Source: JBHOQX01 sp042408595 (GTDB lineage Bacteria > Chloroflexota > Chloroflexia > Chloroflexales > Roseiflexaceae). Taken from it: a stretch of 25,624 bases of DNA. Where the stretch lies: assembly GCA_042408595.1 (NCBI GenBank), contig JBHOQX010000113.1:1-25624 (forward strand). Reading direction: 5' to 3'. Under the pieces are notes generated by a model. It had not been told where the DNA came from. It did not search any database and saw nothing but the letters and a program-made list of their open reading frames with translations. The position numbers were made by a program, and so were the translations under genes. Of the stretch, positions 7,871-14,713 are shown piece after piece (position 1 is the first letter of the stretch; the number at the start of each line of letters is the position of its first letter).

Positions 7871-8338
7871 TCACATTCCCGGCATCTGCACCAGGTGTGA
7901 GAAGGCATCCGCGCCGGCGCCGCAGCGCGGGCAGCGCTCCGGGGCGGATGCGCCGCGCACCACCTCGCCGCAGACGTGGCACGTCCAGCGCATGGCGATC
8001 TGGCGCACCAGGTCCGAGCGGCTGACGATCCCGACCAACCGCTCGCCGTCCATCACCGGGACGCGCCGGATGTGGCGGTTCGCCAGCAGGTGCGCCACCT
8101 CGTCCACCGGCGTGTCCGGGCTGACGGTGATCACGCTGCGGGTCATCACATCGGCCACGGTGCGGCCGCTCTTGGCGATCAGGTCGTGCTCCGTCACCAG
8201 CCCGACGACCGCGCCGCTCTCGGAGCGCACCGGCAGCCCGCTGATGCGGTAGCTGGCCATCAGGCGCGCGGCGTCCTCCACATCGGCATCGGCCGTGATG
8301 CTGATGACATTCGTTGTCATGATGTCACTTGCTCGCAT
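7871..8338 (-). CDS. CBS-pair protein with C-terminal zinc ribbon
   Basis: The 155-aa protein has two CBS motifs: about residues 1-58 (DIMTTNVISITADADVEDA...) and 60-115 (DVMTRSVITVSPDTPVDEV...). They are followed by a rubredoxin-like zinc ribbon, CHVCG...CPRCG, at about 119-141. Each CBS repeat shows the usual VGLVTEHDL / VGIVSRSDL ending. CBS pairs bind adenine nucleotides, so an energy-sensing role is a reasonable family-level inference; the ligand cannot be read. It starts 17 nt after the DHH-like gene and probably shares its transcript, and the pdh genes follow. The zinc ribbon is an unusual partner and could bind protein, metal or nucleic acid. Confidence 0.85.
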   Translation of the reverse strand: MRASDIMTTNVISITADADVEDAARLMASYRISGLPVRSESGAVVGLVTEHDLIAKSGRTVADVMTRSVITVSPDTPVDEVAHLLANRHIRRVPVMDGERLVGIVSRSDLVRQIAMRWTCHVCGEVVRGASAPERCPRCGAGADAFSHLVQMPGM

Positions 8339-8355
8339 GGCGAGGCAGCGCCTTT

Positions 8356-9186
8356 CTAGTTACGCGCGGCGTCCAGCGCTGGGCGCCCCTGGATCACGCG
8401 GACCAGTTCCCTGAGCGACAGGCCCGACGGGTGCCGCGGTGGCGACTTGGCCGTGCCGCACAAGAGCAGCCGCTTGCTTGGGTGCAGGTACCAATCGGCG
8501 CCGGTGTCCACCCGCCGCAGGTCGAGATACACGTCCGACAGATCGACGTCCGAGCGCGCCTGCGCTGCCACGCCCATCCAGCCGCGGCCGTCGCGGTAGG
8601 CGTAGAGCACGGCGCCACGCCCGTAGGCCAGCCTGCTGGAGCCGCCGTCGTCGCTCTCCATCGCGATCCCCAGGCCCCAGCGGGTGTCGAATTCGATCCG
8701 GTTGGCGAAAGCTTCTTCCAGCCGGAGCTGGCGCAGTTCGTGCTCGTACCAGGCGTCCAGGTTCGGCAGCATCGCCTCGGCGACGTGGTGCGGGCGGGTG
8801 GGGTACATCAGGTTGTAGCCGGCGATCAGCGCGTTGATGTTGAAGAACCCCTGCTCGCCCGGCGGCGCGGCGGCGTTGTCGATGCGGCAGACCTGCGCGA
8901 CCATCCGCTCCAGCGCCCGGTCGCCCGGAGCGACGGCGCGCCGCACCAGTTCGGCGGCGCAGACGGTGCGGGCGGCTCGCTGGTGGTGGTCGAACCGGCC
9001 GCCGCCGGTATCGACATGGATGATGTGCGGGTGGGCGTCCGGCGGCTGGCGGCGCAGCGTCTCGCCAGCAGGGACAAACTGCAGGTCTGCGTCGGCGGCG
9101 CCGCCAAAACGCATCAGAATCCAGATCGCCGTCAGGCAGTCCAGATCTGGGGAGAGATGGCCAACAATGGTGGTACGCCGCTCCAC
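8356..9186 (-). CDS. DHH/MYG1-like putative phosphoesterase
   Basis: The 276-aa protein begins at a GTG with no clear ribosome site, so the exact start is uncertain. Near the N-terminus GHLSPDLDCLTAIWIL resembles the first DHH-superfamily metal motif. Residues at about 57-67, VDTGGGRFDHHQ, resemble the DHHQ motif of MYG1-like metal-dependent hydrolases. The rest contains no domain I can name. The family hydrolyses phosphoesters or short nucleotides with two metals; the substrate here is unknown. It is the first gene of the leftward run and is followed after 17 nt by a CBS-pair gene. DHH and CBS domains are fused in family II CBS-pyrophosphatases, so the pairing may be functional. Confidence 0.6.
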   Translation of the reverse strand: MERRTTIVGHLSPDLDCLTAIWILMRFGGAADADLQFVPAGETLRRQPPDAHPHIIHVDTGGGRFDHHQRAARTVCAAELVRRAVAPGDRALERMVAQVCRIDNAAAPPGEQGFFNINALIAGYNLMYPTRPHHVAEAMLPNLDAWYEHELRQLRLEEAFANRIEFDTRWGLGIAMESDDGGSSRLAYGRGAVLYAYRDGRGWMGVAAQARSDVDLSDVYLDLRRVDTGADWYLHPSKRLLLCGTAKSPPRHPSGLSLRELVRVIQGRPALDAARN

Positions 9187-9303
9187 TGAGCTGGCACTCG
9201 CTTTCCAGGCTTCATATCGCTGCCAGATCGCACGGCATCACGACCGGGCGCGAGCGCCGATCGGCCCGCCTGAGCGTACGGCAAAGGCATCAGACAGCGG
9301 TAA

Positions 9304-9332
9304 AGTATAACAGAAAGCAAAACGCTGTGCAA
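9304..9332 (-). promoter_or_regulatory. Leftward extended -10 promoter for the DHH-CBS-pdh run
   Basis: On the minus strand TATACT (plus coordinates 9304-9309) is preceded by TGT, giving an extended -10. A weak -35, TTGCAC (9327-9332), lies 17 nt upstream. It sits back to back with the nrtR promoter, with only 5 bp between the two -35 boxes. Confidence 0.55.
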
Positions 9333-9337
9333 CCGGC

Positions 9338-9366
9338 TTGACAGGCCGCGGGCAGTCCGATATACT
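9338..9366 (+). promoter_or_regulatory. nrtR promoter, near-consensus sigma70
   Basis: TTGACA (9338-9343), a 17-nt spacer and TATACT (9361-9366) form an almost ideal promoter. The predicted start site falls inside the inverted repeat at 9366-9386. Confidence 0.8.
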
Positions 9367-9386
9367 TAGTGTGTATTCGACACTAA
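9366..9386. promoter_or_regulatory. Inverted-repeat operator, probable NrtR site
   Basis: A perfect 7-bp inverted repeat, TTAGTGT-N7-ACACTAA, shares its first base with the -10 box and covers the expected transcription start of nrtR. This placement fits repression by blocking RNA polymerase. I found no second copy of TTAGTGT with this spacing before nadE or the nicotinamidase gene. Confidence 0.7.
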
Positions 9387-9397
9387 CCGGAGCGGCG

Positions 9398-10120
9398 ATG
9401 AGCGATACCGCACACAGCTACGACCCACGCGGCTACGAGCACCCATCGGTGACGGTGGATGTCGTGATTTTCACCCTGCAGGAAGGGAAGCTGCATGCAC
9501 TGCTGGTGCGGCGTAAACGTTGGCCGTTCGAGGGCTATTGGGCCATCCCCGGCGGCTTCGTCGGCATGCACGAGTCGCTCGACGAAGCCGCCCGCCGCGA
9601 GTTAGAGGAGGAAACCGGCGTCCGCGATATCTACCTGGAGCAGCTCTACACGTTCGGCGAGCCAGGGCGCGACCCGCGGAAGCGGGTGATCAGCGTGGCC
9701 TATATCGCGCTGATCCGCGCCGATCGACAGGTGCTGCGTGTCTCAGACGAGAGCACCGATGTCCGCTGGTTTCCGGTGGATGGGCTGCCCGCGCCGCTGG
9801 CCTTCGACCACGACACGATCCTGGACTACGCGCTCAGCCGGCTGCGTTCCAAGCTGGAATACACAACGCTGGCCTTCCAACTGCTGCCGGAGGTCTTTTC
9901 GATCCTGGAGTTGAAGCAGATCTACGAACAGATTTTGGGCGAGAAGCTCGACAAGGGCAACTTTTACCGCAAGATCAGGGATGCCCGCGTGCTGGAAGAC
10001 ACCGGCCTGCGGCGCGAGGGGCGCGGCCGCCCGACGACGCTCTACCGCTTCCGCCGCGACCGCGGCGACGAGCAGTTCGTCTTCCGCTGGCGCGAGGCGC
10101 GGGTCGAGAGCGGCGAGTGA
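9398..10120 (+). CDS. nrtR: NrtR-type Nudix transcriptional regulator of NAD metabolism
   Basis: The ATG at 9398 is chosen because the frame upstream runs into the promoter; CCGGAG lies just upstream. The 240-aa protein has an N-terminal Nudix domain (about 15-150) with an intact Nudix box, G-x5-E-x7-REL-x-EE-x-GV. A winged-helix C-terminal domain follows (FQLLPEVFSILELKQIYEQI...NFYRKI...GRPTTLYRF), the arrangement of NrtR repressors. NrtR proteins bind ADP-ribose-type ligands and repress NAD synthesis and salvage genes. Downstream on the same strand are NAD synthetase and a nicotinamidase, which strongly supports the assignment. An intact Nudix box leaves open residual ADP-ribose hydrolase activity. 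It likely represses itself through the repeat at 9366-9386. Confidence 0.88.
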   Translation: MSDTAHSYDPRGYEHPSVTVDVVIFTLQEGKLHALLVRRKRWPFEGYWAIPGGFVGMHESLDEAARRELEEETGVRDIYLEQLYTFGEPGRDPRKRVISVAYIALIRADRQVLRVSDESTDVRWFPVDGLPAPLAFDHDTILDYALSRLRSKLEYTTLAFQLLPEVFSILELKQIYEQILGEKLDKGNFYRKIRDARVLEDTGLRREGRGRPTTLYRFRRDRGDEQFVFRWREARVESGE

Positions 10121-10334
10121 CGGCGGATGGTGGACAGTGGACGGACGAAGGACGGCGGACGATGGAAGGGGCGATGAGCTGCCTTTCCACTGCCCGTTGC
10201 GCGCCGTGAGCCGCTGCCGCCCACCATCTCCGGTCCACCGTCCGGCGAGCAGAGCGCAAGCCAGCTCCGCCCTTCGTCCAACCCGCCCAGCATCCGGCGC
10301 CTGATGGCGCGCTTCGCATGACGGACGACGCACT
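10121..10334. repeat. Low-complexity tract between nrtR and nadE
   Basis: The left half is made of GGAC/GTGG words (GGTGGACAGTGGACGGACG). The right half holds partly complementary words (CACCATCTCCGGTCCACCGT), so a degenerate long-range hairpin is possible. There is no clear promoter or strong Shine-Dalgarno before nadE, which suggests the cassette is read from the nrtR promoter. Confidence 0.5.
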
Positions 10335-12257
10335 ATGAACATCGTCATCGCTCAGTTCCGCCCGCAGAAGGGCGACTACCCCGCCAACCTGGCGCGGCTC
10401 GGCGGGGTGTTCGCCCAGCTTGCGACGTTGACGCCTGCGCCGGACGTGCTGGTGCTGCCCGAGACAGCCCTGACCGGCTACTTTCTCGAGGGCGGCGTGC
10501 GCGAGGTGGCCCTGCCCGCCGCGGCGCTCGCCGCCGATCTGCAGGCCACCTACCTTGCCGCGCGCGGCCCGCAGGCCCCGCCGCTCGACATCGTGCTCGG
10601 TTTCTACGAGCGCCACCGCGACCAGTTCTACAACAGCGCGTTGTACGCCACCCTGGGGGGCCAGCGGCCAGAGGGCACGGGTCAGGAGACGGAGACAGGG
10701 CCTGGACCCCTGACCTCTGACCCCCGAACCCTGCACCCTGGCATACGCCACGTTCACCGCAAGGTCTTTCTACCAACCTACGGCGTCTTCGACGAGGCGC
10801 GCTTTGTCGAGCCGGGGCGCCAGGTCGCCGCGTTCGACACGCGCTTCGGCCGGGCCGCCATGCTGGTCTGCGAGGACGCCTGGCACTCCCTCAGCGGCAC
10901 GATCGCCGCGCTGGACGGCGCGCAGGTCGTGTTCGTCGTCAGCGCGTCGCCGGCGCGCGGCGCGGCCGGCCCGCGCCCCGGCAATGTCGAGCACTGGGAG
11001 GACCTGCTGCGCCGTATCGCCGACGAGCATGGCGTGTACGCCGTCCTGGCGCAGTTGGTCGGCTTCGAAGGCGGCAAGGGCTTTCCCGGCGGCTCGCTGG
11101 TGATCGGGCCGCGCGGCGATGTACGTGTCGCCGGGCCGCTGTGGGACGAGGCGCTCGTCGCCGTGACGATCGACCTGGACGAGCTGCGGCTGGCCCGCGC
11201 CGACCTGCCGCTGCTGGGCGACCTGGAGACGATGCTGCCGCACCTCCAGCGCGACCTGGCGCGCGCCGGGCGGGGCGCGCCGGCTGATGCCGGCGCGAGT
11301 GGCGGGCCGCGAGACGCGGCGGGCGGGCGGCACGAAGGGCGAGGGATCAGAGATGGGAGTTCGGCGATCGAGCCGGACAAGCTCCGGTATCCAACCGCCA
11401 ACCTCCCGGTCATCGCCCCGCCGCCCTTCGACCCGAACGACGACGCGATCTTGCGGCTGGATGCCGAGGCGGTGCGCCGCTGGCTGGTCGAGTTTCTGCG
11501 CGACGAAGTGACGCGCCGGCGCGGCTTCAGCGACGTGGTCGTCGGGCTGTCCGGCGGCGTGGACTCGGCACTCACCACCTACCTGTGCGCCGAGGCGTTC
11601 GGGCCGGAGCACGTGCTGGCCGTACGCATGCCGTACCGCACCTCCAGCCCGGAGAGCCTCCAACACGCCCAATTGGTGATCGATGCGCTCGGCGTGCGCG
11701 GCCTGACAGTGGACATCAGCGACGCGGTGGACGGCTACGCCCGGTTCGACCCGGAGATGGACGCGCGGCGCAAGGGCAACATCATGGCCCGTATGCGCAT
11801 GATCGTCCTGTTCGATCAGGCGCAACGGCTTGGCACGATCCCGATCGGCACCGGCAACAAGACCGAGCGGCTGTTCGGCTACTACACCTGGCACGCCGAC
11901 GACGCGCCGCCGGTGAACCCGCTCGGCGACCTGTTCAAGACGCAGGTCTGGCAACTGGCGCGGCACGTGGGCGTGCCGCCGGTGATCGTCGAGAAGCCGG
12001 CCTCCGCCGACCTGGTGGCCGGGCAGACCGACGAGGGCGATTTCGGCATCAGCTACGCCCTGGCCGACCGCATCCTGCACTTCCTGCTGCTCGGCTACAG
12101 CCCGGCGCGGATCGCGGCGCTCGGCTTCCACGCGGCGGATATCGCGCTGGTGCAGCGCCGGCTGAACGGCACCCACTGGAAGCGCCACCTGCCGAGCACG
12201 GCGATGCTGTCGTCCACCGCGATCGGTGAATATTACCTGCGACCGGTGGACTACTGA
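10335..12257 (+). CDS. nadE: Glutamine-dependent NAD+ synthetase
   Basis: The 640-aa protein has an N-terminal nitrilase-type glutaminase domain (about 1-300) with the triad Glu43 (VLPETALTGYF), Lys143 (HRKVFLP) and Cys179 (LVCEDAWH). The C-terminal synthetase domain (about 370-640) carries the SGGVDS ATP-pyrophosphatase loop at 406-411, then GTGNKTER and ASADLVAGQTDEGDFG. It amidates nicotinic acid adenine dinucleotide to NAD+ using glutamine-derived ammonia. Two segments look foreign to the family. Residues about 110-137, rich in Gly, Thr, Glu and Pro, split an otherwise conserved stretch just before the catalytic lysine. Residues about 313-350 extend the interdomain linker. Both are encoded by word-like DNA similar to the local intergenic tracts. 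Frame and catalytic residues remain intact. Confidence 0.93.
   Translation: MNIVIAQFRPQKGDYPANLARLGGVFAQLATLTPAPDVLVLPETALTGYFLEGGVREVALPAAALAADLQATYLAARGPQAPPLDIVLGFYERHRDQFYNSALYATLGGQRPEGTGQETETGPGPLTSDPRTLHPGIRHVHRKVFLPTYGVFDEARFVEPGRQVAAFDTRFGRAAMLVCEDAWHSLSGTIAALDGAQVVFVVSASPARGAAGPRPGNVEHWEDLLRRIADEHGVYAVLAQLVGFEGGKGFPGGSLVIGPRGDVRVAGPLWDEALVAVTIDLDELRLARADLPLLGDLETMLPHLQRDLARAGRGAPADAGASGGPRDAAGGRHEGRGIRDGSSAIEPDKLRYPTANLPVIAPPPFDPNDDAILRLDAEAVRRWLVEFLRDEVTRRRGFSDVVVGLSGGVDSALTTYLCAEAFGPEHVLAVRMPYRTSSPESLQHAQLVIDALGVRGLTVDISDAVDGYARFDPEMDARRKGNIMARMRMIVLFDQAQRLGTIPIGTGNKTERLFGYYTWHADDAPPVNPLGDLFKTQVWQLARHVGVPPVIVEKPASADLVAGQTDEGDFGISYALADRILHFLLLGYSPARIAALGFHAADIALVQRRLNGTHWKRHLPSTAMLSSTAIGEYYLRPVDY
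10662..10745 (+). repeat. In-frame low-complexity insertion in nadE
   Basis: This 84-nt stretch encodes residues about 110-137 between TLGG and RHVHRKVF. It consists of near-repeated words such as GACCCCTGACCTCTGACC and ACCCTGCACCCTGG. It contains an inverted pair GGTCAGG (10680-10686) / CCTGACC (10709-10715). It does not look like ordinary codon-biased coding sequence. Confidence 0.6.
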
Positions 12258-12423
12258 GGGGAAGTTCAGAAGTGTCACGTGTCAAGTGCAAAATTCAGAC
12301 GTTGAGCAACCTCGAACGCTGTACCCGGCACTTTGCACTGCACACTTCGGACGCCGCACTCGGTACTTTCAACTTTATACTTTGCACTGTACACTTCGAA
12401 CGCCGCACTTCCAGGAGGACCCC
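12258..12423. repeat. Tandem repeat tract between nadE and the nicotinamidase gene
   Basis: A 31-nt unit beginning ACTTTGCACTG occurs at 12330-12360 and again at 12379-12409 with two mismatches, a 49-nt period. The flanks are also partly repeated. An inverted, imperfect copy of TTTGCACTGCACAC (GTGTCAAGTGCAAA) lies near 12278-12291. This AT-richer text is unlike the neighbouring genes. The nicotinamidase ribosome site AGGAGG (12413-12418) starts directly after it. Confidence 0.7.
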
Positions 12424-13140
12424 ATGAGCCCAGCTATCAACCTGGCCGATCACGCGCGGCCATTCCTGAACTACCTGGAGGAGTGGTACGCGGCCCTGCC
12501 GGAGCTACCGCTCGCCGAAGTCGTCGGCGGCGCGCCGGAGGGCGTGGCCGTACTGTCGATCGATGTGATCAACGGCTTCTGCAAACGTGGGCCGCTCGCC
12601 AGCGAGCGCGTCGGGCGGATCGCCCGCCCGGTGGCCGACCTATTCGCCCGGGCCTACGCCCTCGGCGTGCGCCATTTCGCGCTGACTCAGGACACACACC
12701 ACCCCCAGGCGCGCGAGTTCGCCGTCTACCCGCCGCACTGCGTCCGCGGCACGGAGGAGAGCGAAGCGGTGGATGAGCTGAAGGCGCTGCCGTTCTTCAG
12801 CGAGATCGCGATCATCGAGAAGAACTCGATCAGCTCGCACCATGGCACCCGGCTCGGTGAGTGGGTGGCGGCGCGGCCCGCAGTGGATCGCTTCATCGTG
12901 GTGGGCGACTGCACCGACCTCTGCACGTACCAGGCGGCGATGCATCTGAATCTGGAAGCAAACGCCGCCAACCTGGATCGCCGGGTGATCGTGCCGGCCG
13001 ATGCGGTGGACACCTTCGACACGCCGGTGAGCGTCGCCCGCGAGCTGGGGATCAAGGCGCACCATGGCGACCTGCATCACGTGCTGTTTCTGCACCATAT
13101 GGCCATGAACGGCGTTGAGGTCGTCCGCCGGCTGGGATAA
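12424..13140 (+). CDS. Nicotinamidase-like isochorismatase-family hydrolase
   Basis: AGGAGG is 5 nt upstream of the ATG at 12424. The 238-aa protein has the cysteine hydrolase triad of this superfamily: Asp47 (SIDVINGF), Lys133 (IIEKNSIS) and Cys167 (GDCTDLCTYQ). Likely metal ligands are Asp90 and His92 in LTQDTHHP and His105 in PPHCVRGT. The TQD-x-H and PHC-V-x-GT motifs and the residue spacing fit nicotinamidases (nicotinamide to nicotinate plus ammonia) better than isochorismatases. Its place behind nrtR and nadE supports a role in NAD salvage. It carries an N-terminal extension of about 40 residues compared with compact PncA proteins. No nicotinate phosphoribosyltransferase gene is in the window. 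Confidence 0.78.
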   Translation: MSPAINLADHARPFLNYLEEWYAALPELPLAEVVGGAPEGVAVLSIDVINGFCKRGPLASERVGRIARPVADLFARAYALGVRHFALTQDTHHPQAREFAVYPPHCVRGTEESEAVDELKALPFFSEIAIIEKNSISSHHGTRLGEWVAARPAVDRFIVVGDCTDLCTYQAAMHLNLEANAANLDRRVIVPADAVDTFDTPVSVARELGIKAHHGDLHHVLFLHHMAMNGVEVVRRLG

Positions 13141-13150
13141 CGCCGTTCGC

Positions 13151-13927
13151 CTAGATGTCTGGCGGGGGCTCCGGCTCGCCGAGCAGGTCGCCGTGCCAGC
13201 GCTCCAGCCATTCGAGCGCTTCGTGGAGGCGGGCCGGCGGCATCCGGCGGTACGAGGTGATGCCGAACTGGCGGTACAGCCCGCTGTAGACGCCACCGTA
13301 CTCGTTGCGGCGCGAGCGCTCCGCCAGCGTCAGCGCCACCCGCCGCACCGTCTGCGCCAGCAGCGCGGCCTGCGGGTCGTCTACGCGGGCGTGCGCGGCG
13401 TTCAGCGCCGCCTGCTGGCTGTCGTCGGCGGAGCGCACGGCGCTGAGATGCCGCTCCACCAGCATCTGGTGGCGGGCGAGCGAGGCTATGCCGACCGCCG
13501 TGACATAGGCCGCCTCCGCTGGAGACTGCTCGTGGCGCGGCGGGAGGAGCGCGTCCTCCGGCCCGAAGCCCTGTGGCCGGAACGACTGCCACAGCAGCGA
13601 GGCGGCTTCGCGCTGAAACAGCTCCAGCCGCGCCCGCGCCTCCATCCGCACCTGGCCCGCATCCACCCCGGTAAGCCAGAGCGGCACCAGGTCGCTCCGC
13701 AGGCAGAGCACGGGCCGCCCGCCGCGTTCGTCGTCGAGCGGCAGGGCGCGCAGGCCCGCGGCGAGGGTGGCGTTGCCGCGCGCCCGCCGTTCTTCGGCGG
13801 CAGGCTCCAGCCCCAGCGCCGCGCAGAGCCGCGCGAGCGGCGTGTAGGCCTGGTTCGGGTCGAGCTCCAGCAGGGCGAGGATGTCGTCGCGGGGGAAGCT
13901 GGCCCCGGCCGGTGAGCGATCGGTCAT
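13151..13927 (-). CDS. Phage antirepressor-like protein (P22_AR_N plus ORF6C-like)
   Basis: The start is taken at the ATG at 13927 because GAGGAAG lies 7-8 nt upstream; the frame extends about 10 codons further without one. The 258-aa protein has an N-terminal part (about 20-100: LARLCAALGLE... then PVLCLRSDLVPLWLTGVD) resembling the P22 antirepressor N-terminal domain. Its C-terminal part (YGGVYSGLYRQFGITSYRRM...EWLERW) resembles the phage ORF6C domain. Both assignments are from pattern memory. In phages such proteins inactivate repressors or bind DNA. No integrase, structural or lysis genes surround it, so it appears to be a chromosomally kept regulator. It ends 10 bp from the convergent nicotinamidase gene. 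Confidence 0.6.
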   Translation of the reverse strand: MTDRSPAGASFPRDDILALLELDPNQAYTPLARLCAALGLEPAAEERRARGNATLAAGLRALPLDDERGGRPVLCLRSDLVPLWLTGVDAGQVRMEARARLELFQREAASLLWQSFRPQGFGPEDALLPPRHEQSPAEAAYVTAVGIASLARHQMLVERHLSAVRSADDSQQAALNAAHARVDDPQAALLAQTVRRVALTLAERSRRNEYGGVYSGLYRQFGITSYRRMPPARLHEALEWLERWHGDLLGEPEPPPDI

Positions 13928-14016
13928 GCGCGCTTCCTCATCGATCGTTGTTCGCACGTACGCACTGTACCCGGGACGAAGACGGGCGGCCGCCCTCCCG
14001 CTCCTGTCGCCGATAT

Positions 14017-14047
14017 AACACGAAGCGGGCCGCTGGCGCAGCCCGCT
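14017..14047 (-). terminator. Possible terminator downstream of the RRM gene
   Basis: AGCGGGC (14024-14030) pairs with GCCCGCT (14041-14047). Read leftward the stem extends by a G-U and a G-C pair and is followed by the moderately T-rich TTCGTGTTATAT. A second perfect 9-bp hairpin, GCCGCCGTC/GACGGCGGC, lies at 14058-14087 just after the stop codon. Confidence 0.45.
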
Positions 14048-14097
14048 CCTGCCGCATGCCGCCGTCCTCCCCTTCCCCGACGGCGGCGCGCCCCGGA

Positions 14098-14373
14098 CTA
14101 GTAGCGGCGCGGCGGCCCGCGGCGGCCGTCCTTGTCCTCCGACTCGTTGACCCGCAGCGGGCGCCCGCCGATCTCCCGGCCGTTCATGGCCTGAATGACG
14201 GCCTGGATATCCGGCGCGTCGATCTCGACAAACCCGAACCCGCGCGAGCGGCCGGTGTCGCGATCGGTGATCACCCGTGCGCTTGAAATCTCCCCGAACT
14301 CGCGGAAGAGATCCTCCAGCCCCTGATCATCGATCGACCAGGGCAGATTGCCGACGAACAGCTTGGCGTACAT
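14098..14373 (-). CDS. Small RRM RNA-binding protein
   Basis: The start is the ATG at 14373, preceded by AAGGAG; upstream extension of the frame lacks protein character. The 91-aa protein is essentially one RNA-recognition motif. RNP2 is LFVGNL near the N-terminus and RNP1 is RGFGFVEI in the middle, followed by a short basic tail, GRRGPPRRY. Such single-RRM proteins are common in cyanobacteria and Chloroflexota and often respond to cold; they bind single-stranded RNA as chaperones. An extended -10 about 220 nt upstream would give a long structured leader, as in many cold-shock genes. Confidence 0.92.
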   Translation of the reverse strand: MYAKLFVGNLPWSIDDQGLEDLFREFGEISSARVITDRDTGRSRGFGFVEIDAPDIQAVIQAMNGREIGGRPLRVNESEDKDGRRGPPRRY

Positions 14374-14416
14374 CAGAACTGACTCCTTACCCCCTTCGCT
14401 CGGAGGCGTCGCACTC

Positions 14417-14436
14417 TCACGGCGCGTGCGCCGTGA
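14417..14436. repeat. Hairpin in the RRM gene leader
   Basis: TCACGGCGC and GCGCCGTGA form a perfect 9-bp stem with a 2-nt loop. It lies about 45-60 nt upstream of the RRM start codon, within the putative long leader. Confidence 0.5.
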
Positions 14437-14599
14437 CCACCAACACTCCGCCGGGCGGCAGCCGCCTGAGGCGACTGTGCCGGCGCTCGGACAACCAACG
14501 TACGACCGCGTTTGCTGGCGCAAGAGATGCGACCGCCGGGGCTTCAGGGGAAGGACAGGATGAACCCTCACTGCTGCCATACGTTGTCGGACATGATCT

Positions 14600-14608
14600 A
14601 TCATACCA
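14600..14608 (-). promoter_or_regulatory. Extended -10 promoter for the RRM gene
   Basis: On the minus strand TGGTATGAT gives an extended -10 (TGn plus TATGAT) with no good -35. A transcript from here would carry about 220 nt of untranslated leader before the start at 14373. Confidence 0.45.
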
Positions 14609-14713
14609 CACTTCTGCAACTTATGTCGAACAATTCCATCACAAGGGTTTCGTCTTGGGATCGTGCTTCAGCTGGAGCCGCGCCCCAGCCCCTATCGGCG
14701 TGGGTCAGCCCAG

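Noticed and set aside
9338..9397. Upstream start for nrtR
   Set aside because: It would put the start codon inside the -35 box of a near-perfect promoter; the ATG at 9398 has a ribosome site and fits the family N-terminus.
10770..12278. About 500-codon minus-strand frame opposite nadE
   Set aside because: nadE has full catalytic motifs on the plus strand; the antisense frame shows no recognisable protein.
13151..14373. Prophage remnant around the antirepressor-like gene
   Set aside because: No integrase, capsid, tail, lysis or attachment-site repeat is present nearby.
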